This document shows, piece after piece, positions 44,701 to 56,000 of a DNA stretch of 64,000 nucleotides. Below the pieces are notes generated by a model that ran no database searches, was not told the origin of the DNA, and saw only the letters and a program-made list of their open reading frames with translations. The position numbers and the translations under genes are program-made. How positions within the stretch are numbered: the stretch's first letter is position 1; every line of letters begins with the position of its first letter. Source of the stretch: Tenrec ecaudatus (taxonomy: Eukaryota > Chordata > Mammalia > Afrosoricida > Tenrecidae); contig NC_134545.1 in NCBI RefSeq assembly GCF_050624435.1, positions 84,889,563 to 84,953,562 of the forward strand. The letters are read 5' to 3'.

Positions 44701-47700
44701 ATTAAATTGATCTGATCCAGGTAAGGCTGCAGTCCAGCATCTTTAAAAACAAAGACAAACCACATGTTTGTATAGGATCACAGGGAGGGTAGAAAAAGGA
44801 GGGAGCACAGAGCGGGGGAGAATGCTAAGGTGTCTACTGCACTGCCTTAGAGAGTCGGGGAGGTTGACCTGAGTTCTAATCACTAGTAAGGCACGTGATT
44901 AGGCACAACTGCAACCCAGACACAGTAAATCTCGCCCAAGGCTCCTGTTTTCACGCTTTCATCCCTTGCTCGGAGAGCAATCGTTCCACTAATGACTCAG
45001 TTTCTCAAGGACTCTCCAACCAAGGAGTGCCGTAGAGGTAGGAAAAACAAACATAAATTTGTGAAAAAATAATATACTCATCACTCTGAATGTGCATTGT
45101 TCCATCTATAAATTTTCTGATTTTCTCCATTTCTAGAGTATTCCTTTATGGACTTCATTATTAAATAAATTCATTAGAATCAAATTGCTCTGCCTCTGCC
45201 TCTGCCTCTCTCCTTTCCCGGAATAAACTGGTAAGTTCAGATTCCAACCAGAAATCACGAGGCCATCAAAGCATGCTAGTCCTCAGAATGGAAAACTCCC
45301 CCTAACTCTGTAATTCAAGGGCAGAGGCCATGCTCCCGCCCCTTCCCCACTGCCCTCGGCACAAAAGGACAATCAGTGCAAACATATCTAATTATCAAAA
45401 GCATTCCTTACACTTCTGGTTTAAGTCCTTTAGGTTCCTACTAATGTTTACAGCAATATCTCTCATTTCAAGATACTTCAAGCTGGTTAGTTTGTTCATG
45501 TTTTCCAGAAGCTTGTAATCTTCACTGGTGGCTTTAAAACAAAAAGAAAATGCATGTGTGAAAGATGTGTCTTGGCTCAAAGGAATGTCCAATTGTAGGC
45601 TGCAGGACAATTAATTACAGGTAGAACCTAGGGAATTATCAAAGAAGCTGAGTATTTTGAAGGTTGAAGTAGCAATCAGCAAATGATTCCAAACAAATAG
45701 GATTCAGACACCTCAGAATCTTGGTTAGAAATGGAAAGCAGACACTTGTGTGCTAAGAAAAGGGGGCACCAACGTCTCAGTATCTCAGCTTCTACAGCAT
45801 AAAAAGGTATATGGGGGTGGGGGGTGGAAAGAAGCAGAGAGAGAATTGAAGGAAAATACATACCATCAACTAGGACCTTACTACTTCTCAGTGAGTGATT
45901 TGCTATTGTACACATAGTTCTCTATTGCATTTTATACAGTGACTCTTCCAAAACATTTGAGTACTCCTCAAACCCTCAATTCCCACGCTCATGCAGATTT
46001 CTGAAAAGCAAGTGACCTTTGGTTTTGAGGGAGCAATCTGGTAGCAGTGGGAGCATGGGGGAATGGTGTACGAGGGGGACAACCAGAGGCAGACAGACAA
46101 CCATTGCTGGAGAAGTGATGGTCTAAGGCAGTGGTGGGAAAGGAGAGCGTGGGTGCAGGAGCATCGCTGGTGGTCTTGTGCCATCGAGTTAGTTCAGGTT
46201 CCTGGCGACCCTAGATAAACAGGGACTCTGCCCCATCCAGTCCCAGACCATCCACTTTATAGAATTAGCCCGCCACGTCTTTCGCTCAGAGTGGCAGGTG
46301 AGTTCTGAACCGGTGACCTTTTGGTTGGCAGCCATGTACTAAACCACTTCATCGGCAGGGCTCCTGAGAGAATATTACAGGGTTGGGGTTTCTCGGGCAC
46401 GCGGAAATGTATATTGGGGGGTGAAAGTGGCCAAAGCTAATAACTGAGGGTGTGAGGCTAGGCACCTGGAAGAAGGGTGGCACTGTTAGCTACAGTAGGA
46501 AATGGGGAAAGAGCAACTGCAGGGAGCACGAAACACTGTTTTCCGTTTGGGCTTTAAGCCTGCCAGCTGTTTGCATATTACATACATAAGAAAATTATTC
46601 ACTTCCATAAAGAAGTATGCTCTCTTCCGCCTGGACCATATAGTCCTCTGAGTCTACCACTCACTTTACCAGTGTTGAGAGAGACGTCAATACACAAAAC
46701 CACTTCTGAAGCACAAGTGAAAAAAGCAGCAGTCTAAGAACTACGGAAGGGGGAGAAAAAGGCAGTGGTGGGGACCAACTGGATAGTGCGAGTCCTTTCT
46801 AAAGGTGGCAGCTGCTTGATGGTAGTTCCTTAGAGTCTCACAAGAATGGGGACCAACTCTCGCCAAATTCTGGGAGTTTTAGAGAGAACTAAAAAATGTA
46901 GATAGATAGATAATCAGGCTGATAAAATAGAAATATGAACCGTTTCTAAGCCTTTTCTTATAGTTTCTCATAGGTTTACCAATTTAACTCACTGCCATTT
47001 CCTGGGGAAGTGAAACAATATGATACACATCTGACCTACCCCCATGACTGCACGCTGGCCCTTAGGCACCCTTCCAACCCAGACCTGACCTCACCTCCAG
47101 GGATCACCTTTCATTCACACAGACCGACTGATAAAGTAAACAAGGACACCCACGCAAACACTCACTGCCATTAAGTTGGTTCAGACTCATAGTGACCCTA
47201 CAGGGCAGGCTAGAACTGGCCCTGTGGCTATCTAAAACTGCAACTCTTTACGGGAGTAGCTGGTGGCTTCATACTGCTGACCTTTCGGGTCCAATGCCTA
47301 GTCCACCCCCATCAGGGCTCTTACCCAAGAGGAACTTAATCTTCAGAAAAATCAACCATTTGCCCCAAACCAAAGCTCAGAAGGCAGGAAGGGACAGGAA
47401 AGAAGGATGAACAGAAATAGGGGATCCAGGGAGGAAGTAGGAAGAGTGCCATTCCATGGAGGGGACTGCAACTAATGTGACAAAACAACAGTAACAAAAG
47501 TATGCGTGGTTGAATGGGAAACTAACTCGCTTTGTAAACTTTGACCTAACTCACTCAAACTCACTGTCCTCGAGTTGAATCTGACTCATAGGACCCCGTA
47601 GGATAGAGCAGAACTGCTGCGGTCTTCCGAGACTTTGAATCTTTACAGAGTTAACAGCCTCATTTTCTTCCATGGAGAAAGCAGTGAGTTCAAACCAGTG

Positions 47701-49548
47701 ACCCTGTAGTTCACTATGCCACCAGGGCTCCATTACTTTCACCTAAAGCATCATAAACTAAAAAACAAATGTTTATGAGCCACAGTGAACCAGGTGTCAC
47801 TTTCTGGACACTCCTGGACACTAGGATCATGAGCACTGCCCACCGAAAAGCACACAGTGAGCTTAGAAACCAATCATGCCCCACGGGAATCATCTACTTC
47901 TCCAACCAACCTACTATGTCCCTAGATCTGCAGGTCACTTCCATGTCTCCATGTCATTTCTCACTCCTATCCACATATCTGCATTACCCAAACTGCCAGC
48001 TTCTGTTCTGTCATCTTGTATCATCTCCCCTTTGTCCTGTCAATCATGTGTTTCTTGATCAGAATGAGTGCATGTTCATTTTCTGGTGCTTTCTCAGCAT
48101 GCGTCTACACAGTATCATTATACACGAAGACAACAGTGATTCATTTTGCTTGGATCCACTGATTCATTTTGCTTGGATCCGTGGAAGCGACCGTCAAGAA
48201 ATCAAACGATACCTAAATTGAACACATCTGCTGTAAACGGCATTGTTAAAAAAGTGTTACAAAGCAAAGATGTACTTCCAGGACTAAGGTGCCCTTAACT
48301 CAAGCCAGGGTATTTTCAACCATCTCATACACCTGCCAAGGCTGGACAATGAACCAGGAAGAACAAGAAGGAATGTCAAAGAACACTGAAAGTACCACGG
48401 ACTGCCAGAACAAACGAACAGATATGTCGGAAGAAGCTCAGCCAGGATGCTCACCAGAAGCGAGAATGGTAAGACTTCGCCTAACATACTCTGGACATGT
48501 TCTCAGGTGAGGCCAGCCCCTCGAGAAGGGCATCATGCTTGGTACAGAAGAGCGTCAGTGCAAAATAGGAAGGCCCTTCACCAGATGGACTGATATTGTG
48601 GCTGCAACGATGGGTTCCAACATGGTGAAGAGGATGAGGCCAGGTATTCATTCGTTGTCGTCTACCCGGGGTCAGGATGAATCAGAACCAATTCCATATC
48701 ACCAGACCACAGAGACCTACACAGGCATCTTCCACAGCGATGCGAGCGTCTGAAAGCCGTTCCCTGAGCTTCTCTAAGGAAGTGCATGGGCCTCTCTCTG
48801 TCCCATTCATGACTCATTCAGACTTACAACAGGCTAGTCTCTGGGTACACGGAACAGAAGAACAAACTGAAAAGCACATCACAGGTTACCTGGGGTTGGC
48901 AAGGAGTGGTGCCTGTCAGTGTCCCCAAAACAAGCAAGCAAACCAACCCCGCCCTGTCTCACCTGTCAGCTCCCCGGTCAGGTAAGTGGCCATCTTCGAG
49001 AACATGTCGCGGCACAGCTCGTTGATGTCCGCCTCAGCAGGCTCCTTCGCTTCCTCGGCTGTCTCCACCATGGCGTCATCTGGGCCACGAGAGAAGCAGT
49101 AAGTGTCCGGTGCTTAGCCAGGCCTCATCAAGCCAAGGGGCCACCCACCTACCACCTTGCTCCCGCACGCACTCCAGCACCCTGGCTGCGTTCTCCGCCT
49201 GGCGGACTCTTAAAGGCCTCCTTTGACCTTGCCCCATCGAACATGCCCGGACTGGACCCCAGCGCACCGGCACCTCGCGCGGACCCGATGGCGCGGTCAA
49301 AACCCCTCCGCCGCTGACAGGCCACACTCGCGCACGCGCACAGACGCGCCCCTGCCACCCGCCGGCACCGGCCAGGTGAGCCGCCACTCAGCCCCGCCCT
49401 CGCGGTGCGTCATCACCAGCCGCCCTCGTGAGACCCCCGCCCGGGGGCCCCCGAGCCCCCCCGAGGCAATATGCCCCCATCGACTTCACCTACCTCGGAC
49501 CGGCTCGTCGCTTCGGCCAGCCAGGACGCCCTCGGCCGCCGCCGCCAT
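41737..49548 (-). CDS. BLOC1S2: BLOC1S2, complete coding region in 5 exons
   Basis: This encodes subunit 2 of BLOC-1, a cytosolic coiled-coil complex needed for lysosome-related organelle biogenesis; the subunit is also shared with the BORC complex that positions lysosomes. Exons in gene order are 49,494-49,548; 48,963-49,079; 45,412-45,531; 44,636-44,740; 41,737-41,768. They sum to 429 bp, giving 142 residues plus stop, equal to the human length. The N-terminus is [16 protein letters not shown], followed by an acidic Ala/Glu stretch, then [16 protein letters not shown], then a mostly helical remainder ([18 protein letters not shown], then [20 protein letters not shown]), ending AKYKKLEKR. 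Exon 3 must use the GTAAGG donor (45,411) to keep TAT for tyrosine. No break is seen. Confidence 0.97.
41769..42660. other. BLOC1S2 intron 4, part without recognised repeats
   Basis: This is AT-rich intronic sequence with a short (TAA)n-like run just downstream, near 42,570. No element was recognised. Confidence 0.45.
42709..43694 (-). mobile_element. Family X retroposon with nested hAT element
   Basis: The antisense 3' end 'aaaatcattttattgggggc' lies at the left and the 5'-truncated end near 43,690. It is flanked by a long direct repeat, AGAATCCCC...CAAAGCTATG...ATTTAAA (42,681-42,708 and 43,695-43,735, the right copy with about 13 extra bases). A hAT element sits inside at 43,429-43,661. 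It lies in BLOC1S2 intron 4. Confidence 0.75.
43429..43661. mobile_element. hAT transposon of a second family
   Basis: The termini CAGGGGTCCTCAAAC and GTTGAGGACCCCTG are inverted repeats. The flanks ATGTAGAC (43,421-43,428) and CTGTAGAC (43,662-43,669) match at 7 of 8. The inside has 'gcccgtgggccacatgcgac' and 'ttttgcccatttcgg', typical of the Charlie-like 'ggcccgcgggccacat' group. It is 233 bp and non-autonomous. Confidence 0.85.
43736..44570 (-). repeat. Family X retroposon, second copy in tandem
   Basis: It repeats the order 'ctggtctggctggatttgta', 'cactgcaccctgactggctt', 'gatagccaggcatcatcagc' and 'tatatgcacatagatgtatt'. Most of the 3' end is deleted between 43,780 and 43,785. It is the copy into whose neighbourhood the 42,709 element inserted. 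Confidence 0.7.
46165..46364 (-). repeat. AfroSINE-type copy
   Basis: The antisense 'gtgccatcgagttagttcag', 'aaccggtgaccttttggttg' and 'catcggcagggctcct' mark both ends. It lies in BLOC1S2 intron 2. Confidence 0.75.
47162..47325 (-). repeat. AfroSINE copy
   Basis: The antisense tail 'cattaagttggttcagactc' and the head 'cacccccatcagggctctt' frame 'catactgctgacctttcggg'. Confidence 0.8.
47400..47550 (+). repeat. LINE 3' end between two AfroSINEs
   Basis: It reads 'atccagggaggaagtaggaa', 'ggggactgcaactaatgtga' and 'gaaactaactcgctttgtaa', related to the repeat at 11,350-11,500. Confidence 0.5.
47558..47731 (-). repeat. AfroSINE copy
   Basis: It is complete in antisense, from 'tgtcctcgagttgaatctga' to 'ttcactatgccaccagggct'. 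Confidence 0.85.
48215..48720 (+). mobile_element. RTE-clade LINE, 3' coding end and tail
   Basis: The plus strand has the RTE-like end with 'gcctaacatactctggacat', 'accagatggactgatattgt' and the tail 'ggggtcaggatgaatcagaa', which resembles the AfroSINE tail. Frames are broken. It lies in BLOC1S2 intron 2, about 240 bp from exon 2. Confidence 0.65.
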
Positions 49549-49680
49549 GCTGCACCGGCGCGGCTTCCGGGGCGGGAACGTCTGCGCCTGCGCGGGGGGC
49601 GTGGCTCGCCGGCCCCGCCCCGCCCCTTGCGGCTCTCCGAAGCCGCCCGACCGGGTTGCTCAACCTTCCTGTCAAGTCGG
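49000..49680 (-). promoter_or_regulatory. BLOC1S2: BLOC1S2 CpG-island promoter
   Basis: A CpG-dense block covers exon 1, the short first intron and exon 2. Upstream of the start are an ETS-type CTTCCGG (49,564-49,570), an NRF1-like TGCGCCTGCGCG (49,583-49,594) and overlapping GC boxes (49,611-49,628). No TATA box is seen. Motif identity is seen directly; function is inferred. Confidence 0.75.
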
Positions 49681-49746
49681 CCTTCAAATACTGAATCGTA
49701 GCGAAGTGTAAGCACGAAGCCCAAACTGAAGACAGAATCCAAACCA

Positions 49747-49920
49747 AGCTCGCTGCCATCGAGCCAATTCCGACTCATGGCGACCCCAAAGCACAGGGCA
49801 GGACTGTCCCTGGGGTACCCGAGGAGCAAGCCCCATCTTTCATCCGTGGAGCGGCTGGTAGTGTCACCGCATTCGCGCGGCTGACAGCCCGGCGGTAACC
49901 ACGAAGCCCCAGGGCTTCCC
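49747..49920 (-). repeat. AfroSINE copy, CpG-rich
   Basis: In antisense it reads 'cgctgccatcgagccaattc', 'ggagcggctggtagtgtcac' and 'accacgaagccccagggctt'. It is among the least decayed copies and sits just upstream of the BLOC1S2 island. Confidence 0.85.
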
Positions 49921-49975
49921 CACCGCCCTCTAACCGAAAAACAAAACGGACGCGGCCGGCTCAGCCGCGCTAACA

Positions 49976-50100
49976 GGAAAGGGCCTGTCCCTCTGGCTGC
50001 AGGGACTGTAACTCCTTACAGGACCAGGAAGCCTCACCTCTCTCCCGCCGAGCTGCTGATGGTGTCGAGCTGTTGCCCAGTGCATAACCCACGGGGCCAC
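49976..50100 (-). repeat. AfroSINE 5' part
   Basis: The middle and head 'ctgtaactccttacaggacc' and 'gagctgctgatggtgtcgag' remain. The tail is missing. Confidence 0.6.
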
Positions 50101-50451
50101 CGAGTCCGTTTGACTGAAGGGCAGTGCTGGACGCGATGGGCCAGCAGTGGGAGGGTTCATCCTAAACGCATCGTTTTCTCCTCTTCTTGCCCTAGTTCTC
50201 TGGGAAGAGACTTCCTTTCTTGCAAAAAACGCTCCCTCAATCACAAGACAAAAGCCGATTCTGAAGCTAACCAAGACCAGATGTGGCCCGCCAGCATGCA
50301 TGGGTGCACCAACCATGCCCCTTTGGTAAACTCCTGACGGTCAAGGCTAAAAGCACACGGCCATCAATTCGCTGTACATGGGCCCAAAACCCCTGGATAG
50401 CCCCCTCCCCTCTTACCCTTCTCCCCCCCCCCCCCTTAACAGTAACAAAGC

Positions 50452-50665
50452 GACCTCGTGGTCTAGCGGCTTAGGCATTGGGCTGCGCAAGGTCAGCTGC
50501 TGGAAACCACCAGCTGGTCTGTGGTAGAAAAGCAAGGCTTTCTACTTGGATCAAGTTACAGATTCTGAACCAGTCTCAGAAACCCACTGGGGCATTTCTA
50601 CTCTGTGTTTAGGGGCGCTGTGAGTCAAAATGGACTCGTTGGCAGTGAGTTTGGCTTTGCGCTTT
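50452..50665 (+). repeat. AfroSINE copy with clear tRNA-like boxes
   Basis: 'cgtggtctagcggcttaggc' resembles an A box and 'ggtcagctgctggaaacc' a B box. It ends 'gactcgttggcagtgagttt'. Confidence 0.8.
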
Positions 50666-51139
50666 TACAGTAGTAACCATGCAGATCATCCCGTTTTGTG
50701 CTGAACCATCGGAGTATACCGTTTTACCAGATGCTAGTAACCACCTCAAACTCTCCTTTCCCAATTTTTTAACCCCCATAAAAGATCCCTAGCCCCAAAC
50801 TCAGAAAGCCATGTTGGAGACATGAGTCCTGTGCTCGACCATCAGCGGCTTCTGTCACTTTCATCTGGTTCCGGAGTCTCTGCAATAAACCTAAGCAACC
50901 GCGTTAACGATGGTATTTGGGTATGTCAATTGCACTTACCTGCCCATGAGGCTCCTGTTGTGCTGGTGTACATGAGCCATGTTGAACCCTGAGACTCCAG
51001 GTGGTATTCTGTGCCAGGTCAGGTGGCCAGTTCTTTGGCCCAGCAGAGCCCATGCTGAGTTTGCACCTCCAACCCTCTGGTTAGCAACCCAGCACTTAAT
51101 TCATGATGCCGTGAGGGCGCCTACAAACGTCCTAGGAGT

Positions 51140-51300
51140 CTCCAAATCAACCAGTTGCCTTCCAGTGGATTCAGACGTGGGGAAACAGCCGTGTGCCATG
51201 GAGCAGAACTGTATTCCACGGGGTTTGCAGAGATGGTTTTTCAGAGCACCAGGCCTGTCTCCCAAGGGACATCTAGGTAGACTTGAACTGATAACTCACA
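51140..51300 (-). repeat. AfroSINE-related copy, diverged
   Basis: 'caaatcaaccagttgccttc', 'gagcagaactgtattccacg' and 'gacttgaactgataactcac' mark the tail, middle and B-box area in antisense. Confidence 0.55.
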
Positions 51301-51724
51301 CTGATAGCCTTGTCTTAACTGTTTGTGCCTCCATGAACTCCCTCCCCTCCATGTCTATTAGAGCATGCTTTATGGGATGCAGATGAGGGGGTGCAGGGAA
51401 TGGAGGAGGTCAAGGTCAGGGAGCAATGGGAAGTGCAACGGAGGACAGGACAGGGCAAGGCGAGAGGAGAGAGGAAATCGATTAGGCCTCTGGATGCAGG
51501 CTCCTAGCCACCCATCATCTTGGTGTAGTTCCTTGTCTTATCCCTGGTTAGCGTCCCTCACCCCACATGCCATACATGGGTGCGCACACACACAGACACT
51601 AAAGCAACCCACAGCCCCCTTAACCTCACTCTCTCCATCCTGAGGACTACCTCTCAGGTCACTTTTCCCATTATCCCTTAGAGCACAGTCATAGCTGGTC
51701 TCCACCCCACCCACAAAGGGAAAA

Positions 51725-52090
51725 CCGATCATGATGATCTATCTATAATCCCCCTCCCAGGGGGGTGGACAACAAAAGTGGAAAAGTAGGTGAAGGGAGA
51801 TAGCGGTTAGTGTAAGACATGAAAAAATAATAATTTATAAATTATCCAGGGTTCATGAGGAAAGGAGGGTGGGGAGGGAGAGGGGGGAATGAGAAACTGA
51901 CACCAAGGGCTCAAGTAGAAAGAAAATGTTTTGAAAATGATGATGGCAACAAATGTACAAATGCACTTCACAATGGATGGATGGATGGATGGATGGATGG
52001 ATGGATGGATGGATGGATGGATGGATGGATGGATGGATGGATGGGTGAATGATTAGAGTTGTATGAGGCCCCAATAAAATGATTTAAAAA
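51725..52090 (+). repeat. Family X retroposon, 3' end
   Basis: It runs from 'accgatcatgatgatctatc' through 'gataataatttataaatta'-like sequence to the AATAAAATGATTTAAAA end, with a GGAT array inside. Confidence 0.85.
51973..52046. repeat. (GGAT)n microsatellite, about 18 units
   Basis: An uninterrupted GGAT run lies where other family X copies have only two to five units, just before GATTAGAGTTGTATGAG. Confidence 0.95.
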
Positions 52091-52719
52091 GAACTACAAA
52101 CCATTTCAAATCATTCCTGTCTTAATTCGGGACTTCTGGGGCAGTCCAGCTCCTGCCTGTTGGTCACTGCACCCAAGTCCATACTTTCCAAAGGGGCTGA
52201 GCCTTCCCTAGCCCAAGTACAAGTTCAGCTCACAGTATTAATCTCTCCGCTGCCCTCTAGAGCCCCCAAAGGAAATACAAAGTCTTGGGTTTTTTCCTAC
52301 GGAGTTTTATGGATGGTCAGGAGGGGGACCCACGTGGTCCTGTGGAAGATTAGCATCAGAGCGCACCACGTGGTCATGGAAAGGTCTCCAAAGCCTGGGG
52401 GCTTTCCCTCCCTCTGGCAACGACTTTGTCTCCGGGTGCACAGCCCCCTCAGTCCCCACAATGTCGGGACCCACAATCTTAGTGGATCCTTCTAAGAAGG
52501 GGTCACTCTGACTCCCCTGCAACAAGGTGAGATTCGCTCCTCCTGCTCCTCACCTGCTCTTCAAGGAAACTGCCGAGAAGATAGGAACCCACACGAGCTA
52601 GCAGGTGGTCTTGAGACACATCAAGGATCTGATGCACAGGCAAGTAGGCAGACAGCTGGACAAGGCCTGCTGCCTTCCACCAAGCACGGCTCCAGGCGTT
52701 GGGGGAGAACCATGACCCT

Positions 52720-52858
52720 CCTTTCTTTGAATCTATTGATCATTTATTGTTATTTGTTGGATTTTAATCACCACAACACAACTAGGTCTAGGAGCACAGG
52801 GACGGAGAGACCCAGAGGGACAGGGTATGTCACTGTGTTTCACAGAGCTACGTGGCTA

Positions 52859-52892
<34 letters not shown>

Positions 52893-53003
52893 TGCCTGTG
52901 AGTTGTCAGACTGAGCGTGATGCCCAGCGACACGCACAGGCAGCAGTTGCCAGGCGAGACACAAGTGTGGGCGCTGGGGCAGCAGTGGTGTGGATCTGCT
53001 GCC
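52720..53003 (-). terminator. PKD2L1: PKD2L1 3' UTR and poly(A) signal
   Basis: The stop codon is at 53,006-53,004. AATAAA on the minus strand at 52,748-52,743 would give a 3' UTR of about 0.28 kb. A (CA)n run at about 52,857-52,892 is inside it. Confidence 0.6.
52857..52892. repeat. (CA)n microsatellite
   Basis: A CA run with one interruption, in the predicted PKD2L1 3' UTR. Confidence 0.9.
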
Positions 53004-56000
53004 CTAGAAATCCAGCGCCTGTGGAGAGAGGGCTTCTGGGGAGGCAGAGGGAGAGGCTCTTGCTGTCTGATGTTTCAGGGCCCCTTCTGCGCCGCTCTTC
53101 TCCCCACGCTGGACTCCCCAGGGAGGTGGGGTCACTGCTGGACCTGGCTGCAGTTGTGCCCAAATGCCTTGTTGCTCCTGAAAGAAGAAAAAGAGACCGG
53201 TCATTTGAAGGAGCCATTTATGTCCCATTTTCCTTTTTCTGGTTGTGATGCTTCAGCCCCAGGCCATCTCCTCGAGCTCTGAAGCCAGGGCGATCAATGT
53301 CCAGCCTTCCCCTGTATGTCACCCCCTGCCACTCCTGATAAACTGACTCCTTCAAACCAGCTGCCATCAAGTCACATCTGCCTCGTAGTGACCCTGTAGG
53401 ACAATGTACAACAGCCCCAGTGGGGTGGTAGAGCCTGCCAATTGTCATGGAAACAGACTGACACGTCCTTCTCTGGGAGTGACTAATGGATTCGAACTCC
53501 CGGTTGTCCAGTTAGCAGCCAAGTACTTAACCACCACACCACCAAGGCTCCTCGAGTCACCCCAGGGGCCTGAACAGGTGTCGGTCTCTGGAAAAGTGCT
53601 CCACATCTCCCCCATGGAATTTTGGAAGATGATAGAATTCCGCTGTGGTGAGCTAAGAGGGCCCAGGTGAGAGTCACTCACCAGGTCAGGGGGGAAAGCC
53701 AGCTGGCCCTTCCTCTCCAGCATCTTCAACTTCGAGCCCACAGCCTCAACCTGGGACATGAGTCCTTCTAGGGCAGTCTCCAGCTGCAGAACTCTCCTTG
53801 TCAGCCTGTGCAGGATTTGAGAGCATGGGAGGGAGCAGAGCTATGTAGCTGGGTGAGTAGGGGTGAGGGGAACAGCAAGGAGGAAGGGGTGAGGGTCTAC
53901 AGAGGCGGAGGGACAGAATGGTGGGTGGATGAGAGCAAGGAAGGTAAGGCCCAGCCTTGGAGGGAGAATTGTAGGCTCCCCCCGCCCAACCAACTGCAAT
54001 AAGGAATTGGAAGGTTATGGAAAGAAGCTCAAGGCAGGAGCTGGCAGAAACAGCTGTCCCCTGGGCCCTTGGCCTCGCATACATGCAGACGTCTTCTCCT
54101 GAAACACAGCCACTGGCTCTGGCCGCCTCAGAGTCCGGCTCTCTCGGTGATCTTCGCTCCATGGACTGGCCCAAGTCCTCAGTCTCCGCACCGAGGGCCA
54201 CCTGATCAGCAAATCAGAGATCAGGGGAGAGGCGCGACTCTGGAAGACATCCACTTCAGTTCCATCACCGGCTCTAAGGAGCTGAGAGGATCAAGCCTCG
54301 GACTCCAGTTCTTGCTCTGCTCCTCCCCTCGAAGCCTCCCGAGTCGAGTCACTAAAGTGGAGATGGTGGTGAACAGCAGCTTGGCCACACTGCAGGGGCA
54401 TCGGTTCATAAAGAAACCAAATGCCAGCTCCTTGAAGCCGCGCTCACCGCTGGTCACCAGAGGTCAGGTCAATGTGGGACAGAAGGAAAGTTCTCACTGC
54501 CTAGCCAACTCCAAAGCACAGTACCCCTGCATGTGCCAGAAGATCTCTGCTCTCTGGGGGTTTCGAGGACTGGCTGTTCAGCTCTTCTGAGGCCCCGTGG
54601 GACAGACTCCAACCCTCCAACCTTTTGATTAGCAGCTTAGTGCCCTCACCATTGGCCCGAGGCTCCTCGCTGAGCTGCCAGCACCGCCTGCCCTAGACCT
54701 TTTGGTTTATGCTCCATAGGGATGGGGCAGGCACAGCAAGGGCAGCTGGGGATCAGAGGTGGGAAATCCCAAGGAGAAGACAAGTCCTTGAAGGGAATTA
54801 TCAAGGGTTCTTGGATAATTGGTCCACTTCCCTCTAAGGCGGTGCTTTGGAGTCCTGGTTCTCTACCTTGGCCCCCCATTCTCTGCCTCCTCCACACCCG
54901 GGGAGCTTCTGAAAATACAGATGTCTGTGCCACATTCTGATTGCATTGATCTGGGGCGTGCTGCCAAAATAGCGGGATTTCGGAAGCTGCCCGGATATTC
55001 TGATGTGAGGCAACCGTTGAGAACGGCTAGAGAGCCTTCCCTGCCCATCTGCGAAAATTTCCCTGGTTCTGTGTGTGGGTGAAAGATGAGGCTTTCTCTT
55101 CCTGTAAAGAGTTACAGAAACCCACAGGAGCTGTTCTGCCTGGACCTACAGGGATGCCATCAACTGGATGGCAGTGTGTTTTGAGTCTATGGGTGTTGGG
55201 GAGGACCCAGGGGAGCTCACTCTCTCCTCCTCCAGATCCCGGCGCATCTGTGCCTGTCCCTTCTCATCCAGGAAGCGAGTGCCATCTTGGTCAAACCTGG
55301 TGAAGGCAGCTGCGAGCTCTGTGATGTCATGCTCTGCTTGCCCGTGGCTGAGAAAGATGAAATAAGGTGCTGGAGAAGTGACTTTCGGCGTGTGGTGTGA
55401 ACGCTCTCAGAGGGACTCCCCACGCTCTTGCCAGACACAACCCATTAGTTTCTTGCCCTCTAGAGAAGAAGGGTCGCAGAGGGGCAAGCCAGCGTCTCCA
55501 TGGTTTTACCCCCAAGAAACTGCCTTGACGCCATCTCTTCTTCCCCCCTCACGCCTGGTGATCAACCATGAGGATTACTGTCAAATCTGTTTCCTGAAAC
55601 TCTTCTTCTGCCCCTTACTCCCACTCTCTACCCTGAAAATCCATCTCCCACAATGCAACTAGAGTAATTTATCTTTCTAAAGTGCAGGTCTAAATAGATC
55701 CCGTTTCTGCTTAAAATCCCTCCTGGGCACCCCATTCTTTGGAGACAGTGGTGACATGCAAAGCCTTTCCTCATGTGGCCCTCGCTCGTTTTTCTGGTCT
55801 CATCTGCTGCCCTATGCCCTCTCCATTTGACATCTTAGCGATGTTCCATTGCTTATGGTTCCTTTACAGGGGAGGGGACCCCACCAAGGTTGACATTCAA
55901 TTCTCTTGCATTTTGACTCCATTTTCCTTCAAACTTTTTGAAGCTCCTTCATACACGTAGTTCACTTTCAGGCTTCTAACCTATTTCCACAGCGGTTACA

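Larger units (their letters stand above)
49700..52720. other. Intergenic region between BLOC1S2 promoter and PKD2L1 3' end
   Basis: This 3-kb spacer is filled mostly with AfroSINEs (49,747-50,100, 50,452-50,665 and 51,140-51,300) and a family X 3' end with a long GGAT run (51,725-52,090). The rest shows no gene or RNA. Confidence 0.65.
54202..55220. other. PKD2L1 intron, mostly unrecognised
   Basis: Apart from an AfroSINE head fragment (54,590-54,664) and the copy at 55,083-55,185, nothing is recognised. Confidence 0.5.

Noticed and set aside
49223-49711. 162-codon plus-strand ORF and several other ORFs across the BLOC1S2 promoter
   Set aside because: They are long only because CpG-rich DNA lacks stops. 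They overlap BLOC1S2 exon 1 in antisense and show no protein similarity.
50452-50530. tRNA gene from A- and B-box-like sequence
   Set aside because: The boxes belong to the head of an AfroSINE; no cloverleaf with a proper acceptor stem is formed.
51973-52046. CRISPR-like array
   Set aside because: It is a simple GGAT microsatellite in a mammalian retroposon; there are no spacers.
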